From positions 859,883-923,882 of the forward strand of contig CAUJNA010001002.1 of assembly GCA_963377175.1 (NCBI GenBank): a DNA stretch of 64,000 bases, read 5' to 3'. The position numbers were made by a program, and so were the translations under genes. Position 1 is the stretch's first letter; the number at the start of each line of letters is the position of its first letter. Source of the stretch: Effrenium voratum (lineage: Eukaryota; Sar; Dinophyceae; Suessiales; Symbiodiniaceae). The notes under the pieces were generated by a model that did no database searches, was not told where the DNA came from, and saw only the letters and a list, made by a program, of their open reading frames with translations. This document shows positions 11,339 to 21,905 of the stretch, in pieces.

Positions 11339-11455
11339 TCATGGGGGCTAGGGAGGAGAGGGGGGAGGGAGCCCAAATAAGCCCTCAAGCCCGAAAAATA
11401 AGGCCTTATTCAGGGCTTATTTAGGCTCCTCCTCCTCCCTCCCTCCCAGCCATGA
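11339..11455. repeat. large imperfect hairpin, arms about 45 bp
   Basis: The purine arm (GGGGGCTAGGGAGGAG...AAATAAGCCCT) pairs with the pyrimidine arm (AGGGCTTATTT...CTCCCTCCCAGCC), leaving a loop of about 28 bp. The G-runs on one arm could also form a quadruplex. Confidence 0.7.
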
Positions 11456-11828
11456 CAAAAGGTGCCTTTGGGCACCGGAGATGGGGTGTGTCTTACCAGA
11501 GGGAATTTGTGCTTCGCTTTTTTTGGTTGATATTCCAAGAAATGCTTTGAACAAGGTTCATAGAAACAGGGGAACCCCCAAATTGGTGGCTGTGCCTTTA
11601 CCATTTTCGGCAAGTTATAGCGGTCACAGGGGGGTGCAACATCCAAAGTCAAGGTTCCTTTTTTGGGTGGTACCTCATTTGTGGCTTGTGAATTGTTATG
11701 ATTCACCCAGAGAAATAAAACTTGTTGGGGTTCTCAAAATGACTCTGAGGGTGGCTAATCCTAAGCCACAACTTAGACGGGAAACCTGATGTCAGGTGTT
11801 TTTGCCCAGCAAGCCGCCTGACCCCTAC

Positions 11829-11945
11829 AAGGTCCCCAGTACTGCCCTTTTATTTGTTTTAGGGGCGAGATTCGGTTCCCCTACTAAAATCGACTACAGA
11901 AACAAGTTGGTACCCTTCTTCTATCCTCTCCACTGGAGGACCTAG
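11829..11945. mobile_element. element B copy 1
   Basis: AAGGTCCCC start and GGAGGACCTAG end. The 5' terminus has diverged from the CTAGGTCC consensus. Confidence 0.6.
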
Positions 11946-12108
11946 GCTTTTTGAACACGTTCAAGCTGAACTCCAACCGGCAATTCTCAGGAGGTCAGTT
12001 TTTTGTTTTTCTCCAGCAAGTCGCCTGAAAACCTATTTGAACACGTTCCGGCTCTCCACTCAAAGGGACCTAGAAGTCGCCGGATTTTTTTTATTGGAAC
12101 ACCTCCAG

Positions 12109-12244
12109 CTTCACTCCATGTCAACCCGGCGGCGCGCGCGCGCGAGGCGCTGGTCTCCTTGGTGGTGCTCTGGTGCCTCACTGCGCACTTGCTGATCCAA
12201 ACTTTCGGTGGCTGCCGGAAGATTCTCCGCTCGGCGATCCGGAG
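12109..12244 (+). CDS. candidate exon 1, membrane-segment coding
   Basis: Follows a T-rich tract ending CCTCCAG. The frame is GC3-rich and reads SLHVNPAARAREALVS, then the hydrophobic stretch LVVLWCLTAHLLI, then a basic tail CRKILRSAIR. The donor is CGGAG|GTGCAAG (phase 2). A shorter start after CGCGAG at 12147 is possible. Resembles a signal-anchor or transmembrane segment. Family unknown. Confidence 0.45.
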
Positions 12245-13664
12245 GTGCAAGGACTCCGACCGCGCCGTTTTGTCTTTTTGTGTTTAAATCTTCTTGTTTG
12301 TTCTTAAAACAACAATCCACTCCGTGTTTTATTATTAGTTTGTTATTTTTTTTGTTTGGAAACAACTCCACGCCGTTTTCTTTTAATCCACCGCCGCAGA
12401 TCGGTTTCCGTATTTGCTTAAGAGAACGTTCGATTTATATAAGGACTGCTTTTCTTTTGCTTTCCGGGGTGGTTTTGGCAGCAGCTTCTCTGTTCATGAT
12501 CACATAGTCGCGGGTCGCGTTGTTGAGGTCCTGCGATTTTGATGTATATATATATATATTTTTCCCACTCTGACCTCCTGGTTTCCGGATTTGCTGAAGA
12601 TGATGTGTTGTATATCTAAGAAACCCGAACGAATGATTCGATTCCCCTGCAAATACCAACAAACAAGGGTTTCCTATTGTGTCAAAGTGGTGCGAAATGG
12701 ATTTCGTCCATCCACAGTATGGTTTCCGGATTTGCCTAAGAGAATGTTTTATATGTTCCCCTGTTGGTTTGAATAGAAACTCATTTGGTCCAAGGGATTT
12801 CAGCAAATTGAAGATGGGCTTGCGTGGCGTTCCGGTTTCAAAGGAACATCACTCGGGGGCTGGGAGATTCCAAGAGGAGTCAAGGGGCACTTCACTTGAC
12901 TGCTATTGGGCAACGGATCTTTAAACTTTAACAGGGCTCCTTAAAAGATACGTTTTGGCCCCTTTTGAAACATGGCTTTTTCCACCAAGATAAAAGGGGA
13001 ACCACCACTTACAAGGCAATGTTCAGGTGTATAATGCCAGGATCCCTGTTTTTAACTTTTCGGGAAATCAAGTTGGGTTTTCCACTAAACGCCCTAAACA
13101 GTTAAACTGTTTGCACGGGGGGTCGTTGCAGCAACCAAGTTTCCGGACCGTATCAGGGGAAAGGGGGCCATTGGTGGGTTCGCTTCCAACCCCCTCTCCG
13201 AAGAACCGTGCGCCTGAGAAAAAAATCCCCCCACTAGTGCCACTGCTGGACCGCCCAAGCGCTCGGCCAGGTGGTTTTCCGAGGGTAACCCACCTTTTTC
13301 CAAACTTGGATTTTTTATTCTCAGTGGTTCAAAGCGAATCGACCTTAGGGTTTCCCATTGTCTATATTTAGTCATGGCCCTAAAAGGTTAACCTTCTGTT
13401 TTTGGGTCCCCGAGCGGCAACTGAGTATTGGATGGCAAGTCCTTGGATACAAAAGCATGGAATAATGGACAATCACTGGGTAGGTTCTCGGCATACAAGG
13501 TATCTGCGGAGTCTGACTAGAAAGGGTCTCATCTCCCCCAGTTTCTCTTTTTTGCAGAAGGAACTTCCACGAAGGGTGTCCACCAGAAGGAGTTGCAACT
13601 CTAGACATGCTTTTGTGTTGGTTCCATGTGAAAATCTGTAGGGTATCAGACTTGAAATGGCTAG
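12245..13664. other. intron-like spacer
   Basis: Contains a family I remnant with (TA)n at 12541-12562, a 5'-truncated element D (12618-12720), family F pieces at about 12895-12945 and 13060-13140, and a family L copy at about 13329-13410. A 33 bp island at 13238-13270 has a good CCCACTAG acceptor and AG|GTGG donor and could be a micro-exon. Confidence 0.4.
12618..12720. mobile_element. element D copy 1, 5' end missing
   Basis: Keeps GATTCGATTCCCCTG, ATACCAACAAAC and the complete right end GTGCGAAATGGATTTCG plus TCCATCCACAGTA. Confidence 0.75.
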
Positions 13665-13717
13665 ACATCGAAGCGAAGCCGAACAGGGCTCCTATGCGAA
13701 TGTACTGAAGCTACAGG
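13665..13717 (+). CDS. candidate exon 2, weak
   Basis: Reads HRSEAEQGSYANVLKLQ between ATGGCTAG| and CAGG|GCTGCC. It would take phase 2 in and leave phase 1, which fits its neighbours. The acceptor lacks a pyrimidine tract. Confidence 0.3.
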
Positions 13718-14363
13718 GCTGCCTCTGAGACCATTTGACAAAACTGGTCACACTGGTTTCCGTTGGAAAGTCTACTACTCGTTTCAACTGGTTTCTACTG
13801 TTTTTTTGTCAAACTTCTGGCTTGTCAAACTTCTGGCTTAGAAAGGTATAGAGGACTATGCCATGTCTTGTGTGTCAAAAAAACTTCTGGCTTTACTTGC
13901 CGTCCAAGAGTACTCCTTTATTCCCTTTGTTTGGAGGGAGAAGCTAGTTCAAAATGATCCCAAAATCTCACTCCCCCGTTCCTGAGCTGCAGTTTTTGTT
14001 GAGTTTCGACCCTTTTTGGTGGTATTCCCCAAATGTTTGACTCTTTTTTAGGCCAAGCCACTCAAGTGAGGAGTCACTGCTTAGGTGTTTGGAATCGCTA
14101 AATGGTGGGCCTTGACTTGGTAGGGGATGTGCTTCTAGGGGTTGATTCCCCATTCTTTTCAACCACTCTAACATTCTCAGGTTGTTGGGCCCTCAAGTCT
14201 GGTTGTTTTCCATTGGGCCCCTGAGGACTTGGTCGGGGTTCTCCATTGGTTCGGGTGCGGGGGTGTGCATTAGAGGGATCATGACCTTTAGGGCAGAGCT
14301 TTTTTCATCAACCGGCCGTTTTAAACGCCTGGGCGGTTTTCTAGAAAGAAGCATTGGAAAGAA

Positions 14364-14497
14364 TATGGCCATGGTTCAAAACCAATGGGATCCCCATTTT
14401 GGGATAGGTGCACCACCCATTTTGGAACCTGTTTTAGTGGTTGGATTGGGATGTTCACTGGGGGTACGATTTGGGTTTTGACCCATGGCCATATGGG
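14364..14497. mobile_element. element H variant with GGCCATGG ends
   Basis: GGCCATGGTTCAAAACC at the left pairs with GGTTTTGACCCATGGCC at the right. A second copy of this variant lies at 41340-41490, sharing TTTTAGTGGTTGGATTG and ATGTTCAC-GGGG. Confidence 0.65.
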
Positions 14498-14526
14498 CGG
14501 TTATCTAGAAATCCCTGAAAAAATAT

Positions 14527-14643
14527 CTAGTTCCCCCAGTAACAGTAGTGCCCTTCTCTCCCCTTTTTGGGTTAGGGTTCCACTAAAATAGACAAAACAG
14601 AAAAAGGGTGCCCTTATTCTAACTTCTCCACTGGAGGACCTAG
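14527..14643. mobile_element. element B copy 2
   Basis: CTAG and CCTAG termini flanked on both sides by ATAT (4 bp target duplication). Confidence 0.75.
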
Positions 14644-14737
14644 ATATGGAAGTAGATATAAGGTAGCCCTGGACTGCTGGCGGTAAGCCACCCGCTTGGC
14701 TTTGACGCCCAACGCTTGGCTTAAGCCCGCGGCTTAG

Positions 14738-14799
14738 GAGCTGGGTCGATGTGGATGGCTGCCTCGCAGGCGTGGAATCAACACATGAATGAATCGGAG
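14738..14799 (+). CDS. candidate exon 3
   Basis: GGCTTAG|GA acceptor. Reads AGSMWMAASQAWNQHMNESE, then GAG|GAAATGG, a GA-type donor (phase 1 in, 0 out). All codons are sense and the composition is protein-like. The other two frames are poor. Confidence 0.45.
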
Positions 14800-14840
14800 G
14801 AAATGGCACCTGGAAAAGGAACATGGTGGTCTAAAAACAT

Positions 14841-14925
14841 CTGATCTGAAAATGGTTGGTCAGGCCCAAAAGAAAGATTCGGGTCATGACCAGCCATTTT
14901 CAAAAGGTCACAACGAGACTCTAGG
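14841..14925. mobile_element. element A copy, left end degraded
   Basis: Keeps AAAGAAAGATTCGGGTCATG and the right end GAGACTCTAGG. Confidence 0.6.
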
Positions 14926-15269
14926 TTCTTCAAGCCCCGAAATGTCGAAGGGTTTCATGTGAGCCACAATCAAAACCCGGGTAGATGAAGGTTAGTAGCC
15001 GGGGCTATATGTCTGTAACAGATGAAAACTTCCCCAATCCTTGGAGTTTTAAGGGGTAAGGTTCTCTCAAAAGTGAAATTCCATCCATTCAAGCGCGCAT
15101 GCTGTCGGTGTCCGTTTCGGGCCTCTTAAAGAATACGATAGGCCGGGTAAGTCGCCGGGAAGTTGCCAAGTTGATAAGGCCTCAAGGCTAGGCTTTCGGT
15201 TCCCCCGGGCTACAAGGCAGGGCGTGAACCCAGAAACACCTCGACTCAGAGAAGGTATCTACATGACAA

Positions 15270-15406
15270 TACTGTGGATGGTTGCGAAATCCATTTCGCA
15301 CCACCGTTCAGAAACCCTGGCAGGCTTTGATTCCCCTGTAAATACCAACAAACGTTGTGGTTTCCCATGGATTCAACGTGGTGCAGGATTTCGTCCATCC
15401 ACAGTA
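15270..15406. mobile_element. element D copy 2, complete
   Basis: TACTGTGGATGGTTGCG at the left and TTTCGTCCATCCACAGTA at the right. The interior carries CCCCTGTAAATACCAACAAA. Confidence 0.85.
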
Positions 15407-15606
15407 TGGCTTTATGATTAGACAAATCAAAACGGTGGTGGAAAAACGGAGGTGGTTTTATCATTTCTGGACAAAACAAAACCGGGGTGGTTGGAACACG
15501 TAGGTTCTAAAGTATCTCAATCCAACATGTAGCTACCTTCAAAACACACAGCTTTCCGCAAGGGATCCCAGAGTGACCACGCTTGGTGGCTCGTCATTTT
15601 TTGGAG

Positions 15607-15646
15607 GGCGCCCTTGCGGTTCTGCCGGAAATCGAAACGGACAAAT
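15607..15646 (+). CDS. candidate exon 4
   Basis: ATTTTTTGGAG|GGC acceptor. Reads GALAVLPEIETDK and ends at a GT donor in phase 1 (AAAT|GTTGCC). Confidence 0.4.
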
Positions 15647-15908
15647 GTTGCCCTTGACTCTTGGGGGCCTGTAAAACAACATGCCCGCCATTGTTGCAGG
15701 GCTTGGGATCAACAGGGCTGGGAGATTGTTCAAATCCGCACCGTAAACACAGCCCGTTGATAAAGAAATGAGATCAGGTCCATAAGCATAAAATAGATCT
15801 GTGTTTTCAACGACCCCAAAAGCCCCGTTCAAGTTATTTAGACCTTTGGCTTTGGGTTCCTAGTCTGTTGGATCAGTGTGTGTGACGACCACTTGTGGCC
15901 CGTGAAAG

Positions 15909-16009
15909 CAGCTTACCACTCGTCAGAAGCGGAACTGGGGGGGCGATTTCGACCCCCGGGAAGTACTGTGGACAACATCCTGCAGCAGCTGATAGGTCGT
16001 TTCTCCCAA
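15909..16009 (+). CDS. candidate exon 5
   Basis: Starts after CCCGTGAAAG in phase 1. Reads AYHSSEAELGGRFRPP, GSTVDNILQQLIGRFSQ. Ends at CAA|GATTTA (GA donor, phase 0) or earlier at ATAG|GTCG. The amphipathic C-terminal half is clearly protein-like. Confidence 0.5.
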
Positions 16010-16317
16010 GATTTATAGGGTTTCATCCATCCCCACAATATGTCCATCTTCCTGTTTGTGGCGTTTGTGGGGAGGAGGGGAGGTTGATTTATGGTTTCAC
16101 CTTCCCGTTGTTGCGTTCGCAGGGAAGAATTAATTTGTCACCTTCCCTTTGTGGCGTGATGTGGGGAGAGGGATGTATATGTCTGTTCTCCCGGCGTGGC
16201 GTTTTTGGGGAGGACGTTTATTTATGTGATTATTCGCCGCCGCCGTGGGGAATAATTATTTGTCATGATGTCTACTGACCCGTTCAAGCCACCATTCAAT
16301 CCATGGGGTTACTATGC

Positions 16318-16440
16318 ACGGTCCCCCAGTAGTGCCCTTCTCTCCCCTTCTTTGGGGGGAGGGTTCCCCTACGAAAACAGACAAAACCGAAAAAAGAGGT
16401 TGGTACTCTTATTCTACCCTCTCAGATCTGGAGGACCTGG
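16318..16440. mobile_element. element B copy 3
   Basis: GGTCCCCCAGTAGTGCCC at the left and TCTGGAGGACCTGG at the right. Confidence 0.75.
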
Positions 16441-16570
16441 TTGAAATGCAGTGCTTCTTTTCGCCTTTTGTGTTTCCTTTTTTGACCCTCTCCTTACAGA
16501 AAAAAAACAAGTTGGGGCCATGGAACTCCAGGCTTGAGCTTAGTTCATGTCGGGGGCGCGGATTTGGACA

Positions 16571-16690
16571 CCTAGACTCTCCACCCGCCCATTTGACCCA
16601 AAGGACTTTTTCTTCGAACTGGGTCATTTCCCAAAAGAATTGGGTCATGACCCGGCCCATTTTTTAAGGGTCAGATTCGGAGAGTCTAGG
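16571..16690. mobile_element. element A copy, long form
   Basis: CCTAGACTCTCC to GGAGAGTCTAGG, followed directly by a second GTAGAGTCTCC end, as if two copies abutted. Confidence 0.75.
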
Positions 16691-16779
16691 TAGAGTCTCC
16701 TTCTAACAACTTAACTTGGGTAACTGGGGTTGGCCCCTCTATGGTTATTCTCTCCCGTGGGACATTGGTTTTCCCCCAG

Positions 16780-16839
16780 CCCCCGAGGCAAAGCCTGGCG
16801 GATCCTCTGGCCAAGATCTCGGACGCCCGGCAGCTGGCG
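16780..16839 (+). CDS. candidate exon 6
   Basis: GTTTTCCCCCAG| acceptor with a strong pyrimidine tract. Reads PPRQSLADPLAKISDARQLA, then GCG|GTCGGG (GT donor, phase 0). The frame stays open and coding-like to 16860 (VGACGIK), so a later donor is possible. It then enters an element H copy at 16862. Confidence 0.55.
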
Positions 16840-17037
16840 GTCGGGGCTTGTGGGATCAAGACGTGGCTCAAAATTTGAACCCATCGGCAGGGGCAAAAAA
16901 ACCGCCGGGGTTTTGGGTTTCCATGTTTCCACTTACCGATGGGGCAAGTTCGGGTGCTCAAAATTAACCGATGGAGGGGCACACCGCAGGGTTTTGGTAC
17001 GCATGTTTCCACTTAGGGCAAGTTCCATGTTGGTTGT

Positions 17038-17133
17038 CTGGAGTCTCCGAATCTGACCCGAATCAATGGTGGGTCATTTCCCCAAAGAATGGGGTCATGA
17101 CTCCCCATTTTTTCTGGGCCACGGAGACTCCAA
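17038..17133. mobile_element. element A copy
   Basis: CTGGAGTCTCCGAATCTGA to CCACGGAGACTCC. Termini diverged. Confidence 0.65.
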
Positions 17134-17330
17134 CGGTACCGGTTTGTTGACTTCGCCACAGCCACTGGGCGGGTCATGTCAGCGAATGGAATCCGGTTCC
17201 TTAGGCTTGGTTTAGGTTTTTCCGTGGGGTTGAGTGGTGGGGTTTTTCCGTTTTCCGGCCACGGAACGTTATTTTCACCTTGAGGGGATCTGAAAACGGA
17301 CAGCCCAGAGAGTTCTCCCCACTTCTTTTA

Positions 17331-17445
17331 TATGGCTGTGGCTCAAAATTAAACCGCTGAGACTACGCAGGTGTTGGTCTCCTGTCCCATTTCCAGGGTT
17401 CCATTTTGGGTTTCCATGTTTTTGAGCCACACCCATATGGGGGGG
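17331..17445. mobile_element. element H copy
   Basis: GGCTGTGGCTCAAAATT against TTTGAGCCACACCC. Further copies lie at about 36183-36275, 38049-38160 and 56091-56215, with a GACCCA-ended variant at 52410-52535. Confidence 0.65.
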
Positions 17446-17635
17446 TAGTCTTTGGGAAGCCCGTTCTGTTTCTCCATCCCTTTTTTGTTTCTTTCCACCT
17501 GTTTGTGTGTTTAGGGTTTTGGCCTTGGCTTTCTGCTTTCTGTTGGGCTGTTGGGCTGCTGGTTGTTTTGTTGGGCTGTTGGTCCGTTCCCGGTGGTCCC
17601 TGATGGACGAAATCCACGAAAAAATACCTCAGATG

Positions 17636-17735
17636 TTCAAAGCGAATCGACCGGATCTGACCTTTTTAGTGTTCCCTTTTTGGTCCATACTTAGACACGG
17701 TCCGAAAAGATTGACCTTCTATTTCTGCGTCATTT
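17636..17735. mobile_element. element L copy
   Basis: TCAAAGCGAATCGACC...GAAAAGATTGACCTTCTATTT...TTTGGG. Same family as 13329-13410, 35283-35400, 37792-37905 and 57436-57522. Confidence 0.55.
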
Positions 17736-18400
17736 GGGATAGCGCCAATAGTCATGATGCTTGTTGTTGGAAAAACTGAAACAGTTTTTGTGTTTTTGCT
17801 TATTGTGGCTTCGTGGGAAATCCACACTTAACTGCTAAAAAATTAATATGTTTGCTCCCCTTCCAACGTCAACCAAGTAGTGGGGATCAACGAAGCCCAT
17901 AGCTGGGGAGGTTCTCCACCTAGCGCCTAAGAGGTGTCCATCCAGGCAAGGTTTTCCTTTCGCTTCTCCATTTCTAATTGCAACGCCAAGCACATTCCAA
18001 TTGTTTATTCACTTCCTGGTGGGCGACATTTCAATTTGCCAAGCCGGATGCTTGAACGAACGGCACCCAAGGGGTCAAATATGGGTTTGTCTCAAAGTGA
18101 AGGAAGCCTGGTTTTAAATGTTAAAGTCAAGGCAGTCAAGGGGATCTCGGCAATAAAATCGAGCATCCCATTTCCCAAGAGCTTTCTGGACTCTCTCCGT
18201 CCTGACTTTTCCTCAGCCCTTGAAGCGAAAGAAGTCAGAGAGGGCCCACTTTGAGTGTCAGTTTCTCCCGAGTCAATTCCCCTCCCACCAATTAACACGG
18301 AACGCTTTAAAAGGAAAACTTTCCTCCAGGACCCTTTTGTCAGTTTCCATATTGATTGCTATTGGGTTGGATCGCGAGACTTGAACTTTTTGGTCGAACA

Positions 18401-18802
18401 GGGGTTTTCCATTGAACCAAAAGGGGTTTTCCATTGAACCAAAAGGGGTTTTCCATTGAACCAAAAGGGGTTTTTCATTGAACCAAAAGTGGTTTTCCAT
18501 TGAACCAAAAGGGGTTTTCCGTTGAACCAAAAGGGGTTTTCCGTTGAACCAAAAGGGGTTTTCCGTTGAACCAAAAGGGGTTTTCCATTGAACCAAAAGG
18601 GGTTTTCCATTGAACTGAACCAAAAGGGGTTTTCCATTGAACCAAAGGGGGTTTTCCATTGAACCAAAAGGGGTTTTCCATTGAACCAAAAGGGGTTTTC
18701 CATTGAACCAAAAGGGGTTTTCCATTGAACTGAACCAAAAGGGGTTTTCCATTGAACCAAAGGGGGTTTTCCATTGAACCAAAAGGGGTTTTCCATTGAA
18801 CC
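18401..18802. repeat. 22 bp minisatellite, about 18 copies
   Basis: The unit is GGGGTTTTCCATTGAACCAA plus AA. Two copies carry a 5 bp insertion (GAACTGAACC at 18613 and 18728), and each is followed one unit later by a G-for-A change. A 5-unit block of 115 bp has therefore been duplicated. The - strand has no stop codon in any frame across the array, which produces long Trp/Phe/Asn/Pro repeat frames that are not genes. Confidence 0.95.
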
Positions 18803-18909
18803 CACCAAAAAATATAATGAGTCAATCGCAACTTCAACGATTTCATGGCCAAATTTCTTGAATGCGCTGGCTTGGCTCTTAAGAACCCACCCACCTTTTG
18901 TTTTTTTTT

Positions 18910-19029
18910 GGAGTCTCCCTTCGGTTGCCTCTCCCTTCTGACCCTTGAAAAGTGGGCCGGGTCATGCCCCAAATCTTTCTTTCGGGCAGTCTGAACCATT
19001 TTTATATGGTCAGATTTGGAGACTCCAGG
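18910..19029. mobile_element. element A copy, long form
   Basis: GGAGTCTCCCTTCGG to ATTTGGAGACTCCAGG with the internal AATCTTTCTTTCGGGCA motif of the long subfamily, inverted. Confidence 0.7.
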
Positions 19030-19259
19030 TACTAGTACCCTCCCAATTCGCTCGAACAATGTTCCTTTTCCAGGACCATTTCCCTGTCAGAGTCCATGTG
19101 TTGGCCCATTTTTTTTGTGGCTCAGAAGGTGACTCCAAGGCGTCTTTTTCCTCACTCACCTTTGAGTTCAGCTTGGTTTGCAGGTCCGTTTCAACCGGCC
19201 GATTCGGAGGAAAACCAGCTCACCATGATGTAGACCAATTTTATCTGGGGATTTTTTAC

Positions 19260-19338
19260 AAGGTCCCCCAGTAGTGCCCTTTTACCCCTTTTTTTGGGTG
19301 AGGGTGCCGCTCCTAAATAGACTGCAGAAAAAATAGGG
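19260..19338. mobile_element. element B copy 4, 3' truncated
   Basis: AGGTCCCCCAGTAGTGCCC at the left. Sequence is lost after the GACTGCAGAAAAA core. Confidence 0.65.
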
Positions 19339-19659
19339 TTGGTTGTGGGTTGAGTTGTCACGTGTCAGAATGCAAGGGTGCGAGTTCAGGAGCTGTCGGG
19401 TTGGGCTGGGGGGGGAAACCATTGCTTGTTGTTTTTTTCAGGGGGATCCAATTCTTCCAGGGCCTTTGAGCGTTTTGTCGCTATTTCTGGATTTCGCAAC
19501 CATGCGCAGTAATTATATATATTTTTTCGGGCACCTATTTCTGGGCTGTTCAAAGGGAATCCTTAATCCTCACCTTGAGTTCCTCAAGGGTCCCCTTTGT
19601 AGTGGCTTGCCAACAGGGATTATGTATTCGGATTGGCCAAGCCTCCATTTTGAACGGCC

Positions 19660-19788
19660 TACTGTGGATGGACGAACTCCAGCGCCACCTACGAAACCTT
19701 GATTTGCTGATTCCGTGTAAATAGCAAGCAATCGTGGTTTCCGATGGTTTCAATGTGGTGCGAAATGGATTTCGTCCATCCACCGTAG
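19660..19788. mobile_element. element D copy 3, complete
   Basis: TACTGTGGATGGACGAA to TTCGTCCATCCACCGTAG. Confidence 0.8.
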
Positions 19789-20035
19789 TATCTTTTCGGC
19801 CAAAACGTATGTGTTGCCCGCGACCGCCCGGAAGCGGGTCCCCGAGCCCTCGAAAAAGCTTGGCAGGCGCAGCAAAAACGCACTTCCGAGCCTCCCGGAC
19901 CTCCATGCTCCATACCCCCTTCATGGAGCGCGGCGACTTTTCCTGGTTATACGGTGCTATCATCAACACAACGCTAAACCTAAACCAGACAAGCCAGCCT
20001 CGGATGCGCCGGACAGCCGGCTCCAAGCAATCCTA
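19789..20035. other. GC-rich coding-like patch, strand and frame undecided
   Basis: A GC-rich stretch in which several frames stay open on both strands. On + one frame reads SMLHTPFMERGDFSWLYG, another GPRALEKAWQAQQKR; on - there is FEGSGTRFRAVAGNTYV. At least one exon is likely, but I cannot choose. It borders the telomere-like tract directly. Confidence 0.3.
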
Positions 20036-20291
20036 AACCCGGAAAACCCTAAACCTAAACCCTAAAACCCTAAAACCTAAACCCTGAAAACCCTAAATGA
20101 AAGCCTTAAAACCCCTGGAAACCCCGAAAACCCTAAACTAAACCCTAAAACCCCTAAACCTAAACCCTAACAACCCAAAACCTAAACCCTAACAACCCAA
20201 AACCTCCTGAAAAACCTTAAACCTAAACCCTAAAAACCCTAGACCTAAACCCTAAAAACCCTAAACCCAAACCCTAAGAACCCTAAACCTG
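20036..20291. repeat. degenerate telomere-like CCCTAAA tract
   Basis: Interspersed CCCTAAA, CCTAAAC and AACCCTAAAA blocks with substitutions throughout. Matches the TTTAGGG-type telomere used by plants and reported for dinoflagellates. It is internal and decayed, not a functional end. A shorter similar tract lies at about 47440-47520. Confidence 0.8.
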
Positions 20292-20339
20292 CCAGCACGA
20301 TCATACAGCATAAAAAGACCTTGTGGGCGACACGTATGT

Positions 20340-20520
20340 TTTGTGGTTTTTATTTGACCACCACACCCACAATGGGTATGGGTCAAAATCAAAGCACCAG
20401 CGGACCGCAGGTTTTGGTCCATGTTTCCACCCAGGACAACCCATTTTGGGTAAACATTTTTGACAACCACATCCACAATGGTTTGGAGTATCTTTGACAA
20501 CCACACCCACGTGGTAGCGC
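20340..20520. mobile_element. element H variant, CCACACCCAC form
   Basis: TTTGACCACCACACCCACA and later TTTGACAACCACACCCAC surround GGTATGGGTCAAAATCA and CGCAGGTTTTGGTCCATG. The latter motifs recur at 52440-52480. Confidence 0.5.
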
Positions 20521-20637
20521 AGGTTCAAGTTGGCGTCACAACTTGCTTCAGTTGGCTTGGGATTTCATAGGGAAGGTTTAGGGTTGGTTTACTGCTGGTT
20601 TGAGGGGGGGGGGGGTTGGCTTGGTTTTTGGGCCAAG

Positions 20638-20755
20638 GAGCACCACGTGCTACGAGTGAAGCGCGCGACCCTCTTCTTGAGCTGCTGCATTGCCTGCATT
20701 GCCCTGCCCTTGGTCCTAAGCGACGCGGCGATACTTTGGGAGTCGGAAGCTGGAG
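20638..20755 (+). CDS. candidate exon 7, membrane-segment coding
   Basis: GGGCCAAG| acceptor, phase 0. Reads EHHVLRVKRATLFL, SCCIACIALPLVL, SDAAILWESEAG: basic residues, then about 17 hydrophobic residues, as in a transmembrane helix or signal anchor. Ends GGAG|GCTTCG (GC donor, phase 1), which matches the next exon. The - strand also has an open frame here (MQAMQQLKKRVARF), so orientation rests on the neighbours. Confidence 0.5.
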
Positions 20756-21689
20756 GCTTCGACGGTCTGAGGGTTGGAGGGTCTGAGGGTCTGAGGGTTC
20801 GGATTGTCCTGAAATGCGTTGGCTTGCTGGGGTTGGTTTCCGATTTGTCTTGGAACGCGATTATATTGTTGTTGGCTGTTACGGACATGTGGCCATGGGT
20901 CACAACCTATGCCTCCAATTTGGGGCGGATGAACACCCATGTACCGTTTTGATGTTCACCAGGGGTATAGGGTTTTGACCCACAATGTGTTGGTCAGGCT
21001 TGCTGGGGTTGCCGATTTGTCTTGGAATGCGTTGATATTGTTCGCTGTTACTTGGAGGTTCATCCATCGTATATAGTAGTTAAGTAGGTTATGACTTTTA
21101 CCATGTTATAGTTGCAACTTGGGTAACTGGGATTGGTCCCCTCATAACCATGGTTATAACCTACTTATTGAGTTGGTTGAAGATCCAAGTGCAGGAAATC
21201 TCTGTTGGTCCGATTCTGTGTTGGGCCTTGAAATTTGTTTGATTGTGGGTAAGGGGAAACCAGAAGGAAGACATAATGTTGAACATGTTGGGAAGTTCAT
21301 CCAGACACCCAGCGGGTTGCTTCCTTTTGCCCTTTTTGTTGGGAGGGTTTCCATTGAACCCTTCAGGTTCCTTGATTTGTCGTTTTGGCCAGCCAAAAAT
21401 CGACGTTTGCCGGGATCTGTTGTGTTCAGGGTTGGCTAGATGTGTCAGACTCGGAAAGTCTTTTTGTTGGTGCACATCCGCGTTGGGTCAAGTATTCGGG
21501 TTGAGCAAGCAAGTCTAAGTGTGCTTTTCAGGGCCTGTGCTTGTTCTGCTTCTTTGAACTTCTCAAAACAAAGCACTTCAGTGGCTTTGACAGTGGCGAT
21601 TCTTTGACCTTGGCTTTGGTCACAGCTTCCCCCATTTTAGGACCCCACTTGTCCAAGGCCAACCTTTTTAACTTTCTGGTTTCCCTGAT

Positions 21690-21905
21690 GTGGAAACACA
21701 TTTGTGGTTACAAAAGGTGATCGTTTCCTTTTTTGGGGTCCCATTGTTTTCCACTAACCAGGCAACAAATATTTTTGTTGCTGGGGTCCTAGTTCCAGCC
21801 AAGTTTACACTGTTTGGGTTTGGACCATGTGGCCAACCACTCACTTCTTGAGTTCATGAACTTTAGTCACTTTGGGGTTTGCATCAGTTTCGTGGTACAA
21901 CAAAA
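21690..21905. repeat. family K dispersed repeat
   Basis: Shares about 150 bp with 27948-28110: TTTCCACTAACCAGGCAA, GCTGGGGTCCTAGTTCC, AGCCAAGTTTACACTGTTTG, GGACCATGTGGCCAAC. Shorter copies lie at 40200-40310 and 53960-54040. Confidence 0.75.

Larger units (their letters stand above)
16010..16779. other. intron-like spacer
   Basis: Holds degenerate direct repeats of 'GTGTGGGGAGGAGG...CCTTCCCGTTGTGGCG' type (about 16030-16260), element B copy 3 and one element A. Otherwise nothing coding. Confidence 0.4.

Noticed and set aside
17934..18254. 106-codon + frame
   Set aside because: AT-rich third positions and no splice context, unlike the accepted islands.
18401..18802. Array of identical 22 bp units considered as a CRISPR
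   Set aside because: Units are contiguous with no unique spacers, there are no cas genes, and the DNA is eukaryotic.
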